A DNA stretch of 64,000 bases, taken from the NCBI GenBank assembly GCA_029851415.1, contig CM056743.1, positions 36,286,714 to 36,350,713 of the forward strand. Reading direction: 5' to 3'. Origin of the DNA: Eretmocerus hayati. Lineage: Eukaryota > Arthropoda > Insecta > Hymenoptera > Aphelinidae. Numbering within the stretch: the stretch's first letter is position 1; the number at the start of each line of letters is the position of its first letter. A program made the position numbers and the translations under genes. This document shows positions 60,742 to 64,000 of the stretch, one piece after another. The notes beneath the pieces were generated by a model. It saw nothing but the letters and a program-made list of their open reading frames with translations. It searched no databases and was not told the origin of the DNA.

Positions 60742-61215
60742 GTAAGGGTGATGACAGACAACGCGTTACGACACGAATCTTACGATACGACACTCAATTC
60801 ATTCCTGCGAACCCAGCCATTGATGAATTAAATTCATTCTCATAATCGACGACTGGTACTGTAAAAGTAAATTCAATCCATCGATGGCTGGATTCGCTGG
60901 AATGAGTTTTGGGTCGTAACATGCGATAGCGCATCGTGTCGTAGCACATTATCTGACATCAACCTCATGCCAGATATTACGCTACGGCACGAATCTCATG
61001 ACGCGCCATCGCCCGGTACGACACACAGTTCATTCCGGCGGGCCTGGTCATCAATGGACTTGATCAATTTGCAATGCGATTTTTTTTCCAAAAATTTTGC
61101 ATACTACCAGTCAAGGATTATGAATATGAATCAATATCATTGATGCTTGGTCTCACCGAAATGAATTTTCGGTCGTGTCGAGCGATGAAATGTCGTAAGA
61201 ATCGTATCGTAGCAC
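60742..61215. repeat. Four-unit array of alternating inverted repeats
   Basis: Units of about 90-105 bp alternate in orientation: 60,742-60,835 plus, 60,868-60,960 minus, 60,961-61,065 plus, 61,115-61,215 minus. Each has TACGACACGAATC(T/A) or similar, then CAATTCATTCC(T/G)GCG..CC..CCATTGATG, or the complement. GTGTCGTAGCACAT marks the inverted units. Units one and two form one hairpin and units three and four another. No coding; the frames across it are incidental. Confidence 0.6.
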
Positions 61216-62240
61216 ATCGTCCGTAATCACCCACAGGGCCTAGGGCGACACCAACGTAACCACGAGGCGTCATAACGAGGGCAAAATCTACGCTGGTGCT
61301 TTTTTGTAGTCGTAGGCATACATATTAGGCATATACGTTCATTAGCCAACTGACAGCTGACCATAGAGACCTCTCTCGCGGATGGTTCGCTGAAAGCTTG
61401 CGTCGAGAGTGCACAAGGGGCTTGAAGCCATATAACCGAAGCGCATAAAACATCACTCGGGAATGCGCTCGCCTGGGCCTTGCGCGTGAAAATGAACGAG
61501 CACCCGCTAATGGCTTTGCACCAGCCCCGCGCAAGCTTAATTAATCCTGACACATCCGTAGTCTAGTGTGTATACGGGGATAGGACCTCATAAATCGTCC
61601 GATTTCTACATCTTTTGAGAGTGAGTTCCCTCTGCAGCTTTCAAGCTCGCAACTTGCATTGTAAGCTCGCTTGGCTCTTTTTTGCCCTAACGCATTCTGA
61701 TTTTTCCATGAATCACGAGCTCCGTTGACTTGATGAGTGGATATGAGATGCGCTGCGATTCAGTAGCGTGTGGTGGTGATGGGTTATGGTGCATTATATA
61801 CGCTGGTTTGAGATGTGAGATGTAGGAAGAGATACGCGAGAATGGATCATCGTTATTCATAGCGACCTTTTGGTTCTGCCGCGGAGTGGAGTGCTTCTGC
61901 GTTAATTTTGAGAACACTCGTATCTTTAGGGAGGACTAAAAGCAGTAGCGAAGTATTATCGATGAACACTTTCAGAAGCTCTGCAATCGTGAATTTTTTT
62001 CTTTCCAGATTTTCAAGATATCGTTAGTTGAGAAGAACAAGAAGAGTCTAAGTCTAATGATGAGAGTTATGCATACTTGTAGTGAATTCAAAGGAATCAT
62101 GTTCTCAATTATAGCTTGTTATGTTTTGGAGCTATTTGAGAGCTTAAGTATGTACTGGGAGATTCAGTTATCAGTTCCTATCGCCCGTTAAACGAACATT
62201 ATGCGAACCAAACATGTTTCACCGGTTCCAATAAACTATA
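61216..62240. other. Gene-free, CG-rich stretch
   Basis: A minus-strand frame open at 61,227-61,553 and its shadow at 61,325-61,534 have no domain. The sequence lacks repeats until 62,243. It could be regulatory; nothing specific is visible. Confidence 0.3.
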
Positions 62241-62244
62241 AATA

Positions 62245-62572
62245 AGGTAAGTGTACCCAACATACCCCTAAGCCGATTTGCTACTAGATATAGGCATACT
62301 CCAATATCCTCAAATGCGCACAGACCAATTTGAAAGCTCGTTTCAAAACTTCCAAAATGATCTGAGATAAGTTCAAATTCGTCCAACCATAGCCGAACTA
62401 TCACAATTTTTCTAGAAAAAAGATTTCTCGCGAGTCCGCGAAAGGGTGCACTCAACATACCCCGATCCTCTAAAATGATGTAAATTGGCCATGAAGTACA
62501 TAAAATCGTTTACATGGGAGTGTGATTTTTCGAGATAAGCACACGGGGGGTGTCGGATACACTCCGATGTTG
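62245..62572 (+). mobile_element. Left part of a TA-flanked element (copy 3)
   Basis: TA at 62,243-62,244 precedes AGGTAAGTGTACCCAACATA, the same terminus as the element at 17,011-17,844. Later blocks (AAAATGATGTAAATTGGC.ATGAAGT near 62,474 and GATACACTCCGATGTTG near 62,556) match 17,240-17,440. The right end is missing. Confidence 0.65.
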
Positions 62573-62628
62573 ACTTTTGGCTTCAAATATACGCCTCCTA
62601 TCGAGTCGAAGGCATCTCTTAACTCAAG

Positions 62629-62890
62629 GCGATGCGGTCGCCGTGCAACCCTGAAATTATATCTCATTCAGGTGTACCTCAAAATTTTGATGATATGAAG
62701 TTTGAGACCAGTTGTCCATTACGTATTATCATCTGAATTGTGGTTGATAACTCGTCATTTTTCATTAATCCCAAGACTATCGGTGATGAACGAGAATAAC
62801 TTGCCCGCGGGGTACTTCCTAACCTACAAATTGGCACATTTTGGTTCACAGAAATCTCGAAATCTTTTCCAATTTGAGCTGAACGAAGAG
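62629..62890 (+). mobile_element. TTAA-family MITE, truncated by a LINE insertion (copy 3)
   Basis: It begins GGCGATGCGGTCGCCGTGCA and follows the 57,137 copy through CTCATT..AAAATTTTGATG and TTTGAG.CCAGTTGTC to TTTGAGCTGAACGAAGAG. There it stops abruptly at the T-run of the LINE at 62,891. The lost right half may lie beyond the LINE, outside the window. Confidence 0.65.
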
Positions 62891-64000
62891 TTTTTTTTTT
62901 TTTTTTTTATTTAAGCATTTGGAAACCATACATGGTTTATATTTGCTACAAGATAATATATCAAAAATTCAAATAAAATGTAGAAATCATATCAGTATAT
63001 ATAACAATAAGTATTTTTCTCAAATATTTATATCATATTCTTTCAAGAATGCGTAAATAATCTTGCACGCTGCAATATCTGGAAGAGCAATCAATATTTC
63101 AATATTCATTGGTAACTGATACCCTTCATCTCTCAACTTTTGTAATAAGACTGGTCTTTTTTCATCGAGTAGTGAGCATTGCCAAATAATGTGATTGAGG
63201 TCTTGTTCCCCTTGTCCACATTGACATTCAGAGCTTTCAACGATACATATCCTATTCAGAGATTTTGCCGCATGGTAATGATCTGATCGGGCTCGATTGA
63301 TTGTTACGATGAAAGCACGTGACAACTTTTTTTATGGAACCATGGTTTCTTTCTGGGTCTATGATAATAGGAAAAATACTTGATGCCCTTTGATTTCCCT
63401 TCTTCTACAATTGTGCATTCAGTATCATGATAACTCTTGGATTTGTAAGTCTGATACAGATCTGTGAAGGGTGTGCGAAGAGGCTCCGCTTGCGAGCCTT
63501 CTGTTGCACTTTTTGCTAATTTATCAGCTACTTCGTTACCGTATATACCTATATGCGCAGGTATCCAATAAATAGTGATTTCAATAGTAGGATTCTCTTT
63601 CTTAATTCGTTCATATGCACTTTTTGTCTCTAATATGTATTCATTGACTTTGGCTTGCATCTTTGTGGATTTTAAACTCAAGAGCGCACTAAGGGAATCT
63701 GAAAAAATTGAATAATTGTGTCGCGGATTCTTTTGAATAAGTATCATTGCATCTCTTAATGCTATGCATTCTGCTGTATAAATAGACATCGTGCCACTGA
63801 GCGTTCTTTTAATTTCAATGTTAAGCTGAGGACAGACACATGCAGAACCGAGAAACGGCTGAGAGTTTTTACTCCCATCGGTGTAAATTGCGATGCTGTT
63901 TTTTTGGTGCAGTAGGTCACGCATCAGATCGTTTGGATTTTGCAATGCTCTAAGCTGCAAACCAAAGTCGATTTCTACGTCTAAGGATGTGAAATTGGTA
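62891..64000 (-). mobile_element. Non-LTR retrotransposon 3' end with poly-A tail
   Basis: On the minus strand the element enters from beyond the window edge, encodes an RNase H and cysteine-containing tail, and ends in an A-run (T-run at 62,891-62,908 on the plus strand). The short 3' UTR runs from about 63,019 to 62,909. It is inserted into a TTAA-family MITE. LINEs with an RNase H after the reverse transcriptase belong mainly to the I, R1, LOA and related groups; which one is undetermined because the reverse transcriptase lies outside the window. Confidence 0.85.
63020..63960 (-). pseudogene. LINE RNase H domain and C-terminal Cys/His tail, frameshifted
   Basis: The first frame (63,960-63,304) holds a complete RNase H signature: Asp28 in YTDGSK, Glu64 in YTAECIALRDA, Asp88 in FSDSLSALLSL, His136 in WIPAHIGIYGNEVADKLAK and Asp146. 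The second frame (to 63,020) contains LSRAFIVTINRARSDHYH and CQCGQGEQDLNHIIWQC, a zinc-knuckle-like tail seen at the end of such LINE ORF2 proteins. The frames are separated by a run of seven A on the coding strand (about 63,326-63,332), where one extra base would restore the frame. Otherwise the sequence is open, so the copy is fairly young. The N-terminal part of ORF2 lies beyond 64,000. Confidence 0.85.

Overview
This looks like a piece of an animal nuclear genome, most likely an insect. It has introns with GT..AG borders, a TATA plus TCAGT-type initiator, no operons, and many decayed transposons. A serine-protease-homologue gene and the mix of copia, RNase H-bearing LINE, TA-, TTAA- and TWA-flanked short elements fit an insect. 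A parasitoid or other hymenopteran is possible, but I cannot prove the order. The sequence is AT-rich and dominated by repeats; only a few percent is convincingly host coding.

Layout. 1-6.4 kb: no gene, a few fold-back sequences. 6.4-7.1 kb: a TA-family repeat carrying a 337-bp MITE. 7.7-14.1 kb: a five-exon plus-strand gene for a small secreted, His/Pro-rich protein, with core promoter and two upstream ORFs; its introns hold a TTAA-flanked MITE and a fold-back. 15.8 kb: (TG)n. 17.0-17.8 kb: TA-flanked element. 18.2-18.8 kb: LINE remnant. 19.4-20.0 kb: a lysine/serine-rich open frame ending at a good splice donor. 20.0-24.9 kb: a nested block with a 1.55-kb palindrome, a 512-bp fold-back, and a young 1464-bp insertion made of two 347-bp inverted arms that each carry the same open protein fragment. 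25.4-26.5 and 44.8-46.9 kb: repeats crowded with TTTGCGCAC/GTGCGCAAA motifs, including a 68-bp perfect palindrome. 31.6-34.7 kb: two larger inverted-repeat elements. 35.4-38.6 kb: a tRNA-like SINE head and three related 330-bp MITEs. 43.0-44.5 kb: inverted repeat with about 0.4-kb arms. 47.5-48.0 kb: poly-T and a short tandem array. 50.9-54.8 kb: a dead copia polyprotein split by a hAT-like 1.1-kb palindrome. 55.2-58.1 kb: a four-exon minus-strand serine protease homologue lacking all three catalytic residues, whose introns and flank hold phase-compatible plus-strand candidate exons. 60.7-61.2 kb: an alternating inverted-repeat array. 62.2-64.0 kb: TA element, TTAA MITE, and a LINE 3' end inserted into that MITE.

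The two firm genes do not obviously work together; both encode predicted secreted proteins. The most interesting structure is the inverted duplication at 22,289-23,752, which has the architecture expected of a long hairpin-RNA locus carrying a captured gene fragment. The fragment resembles a CBF/NF-Y-type histone fold, though that assignment is by eye only.
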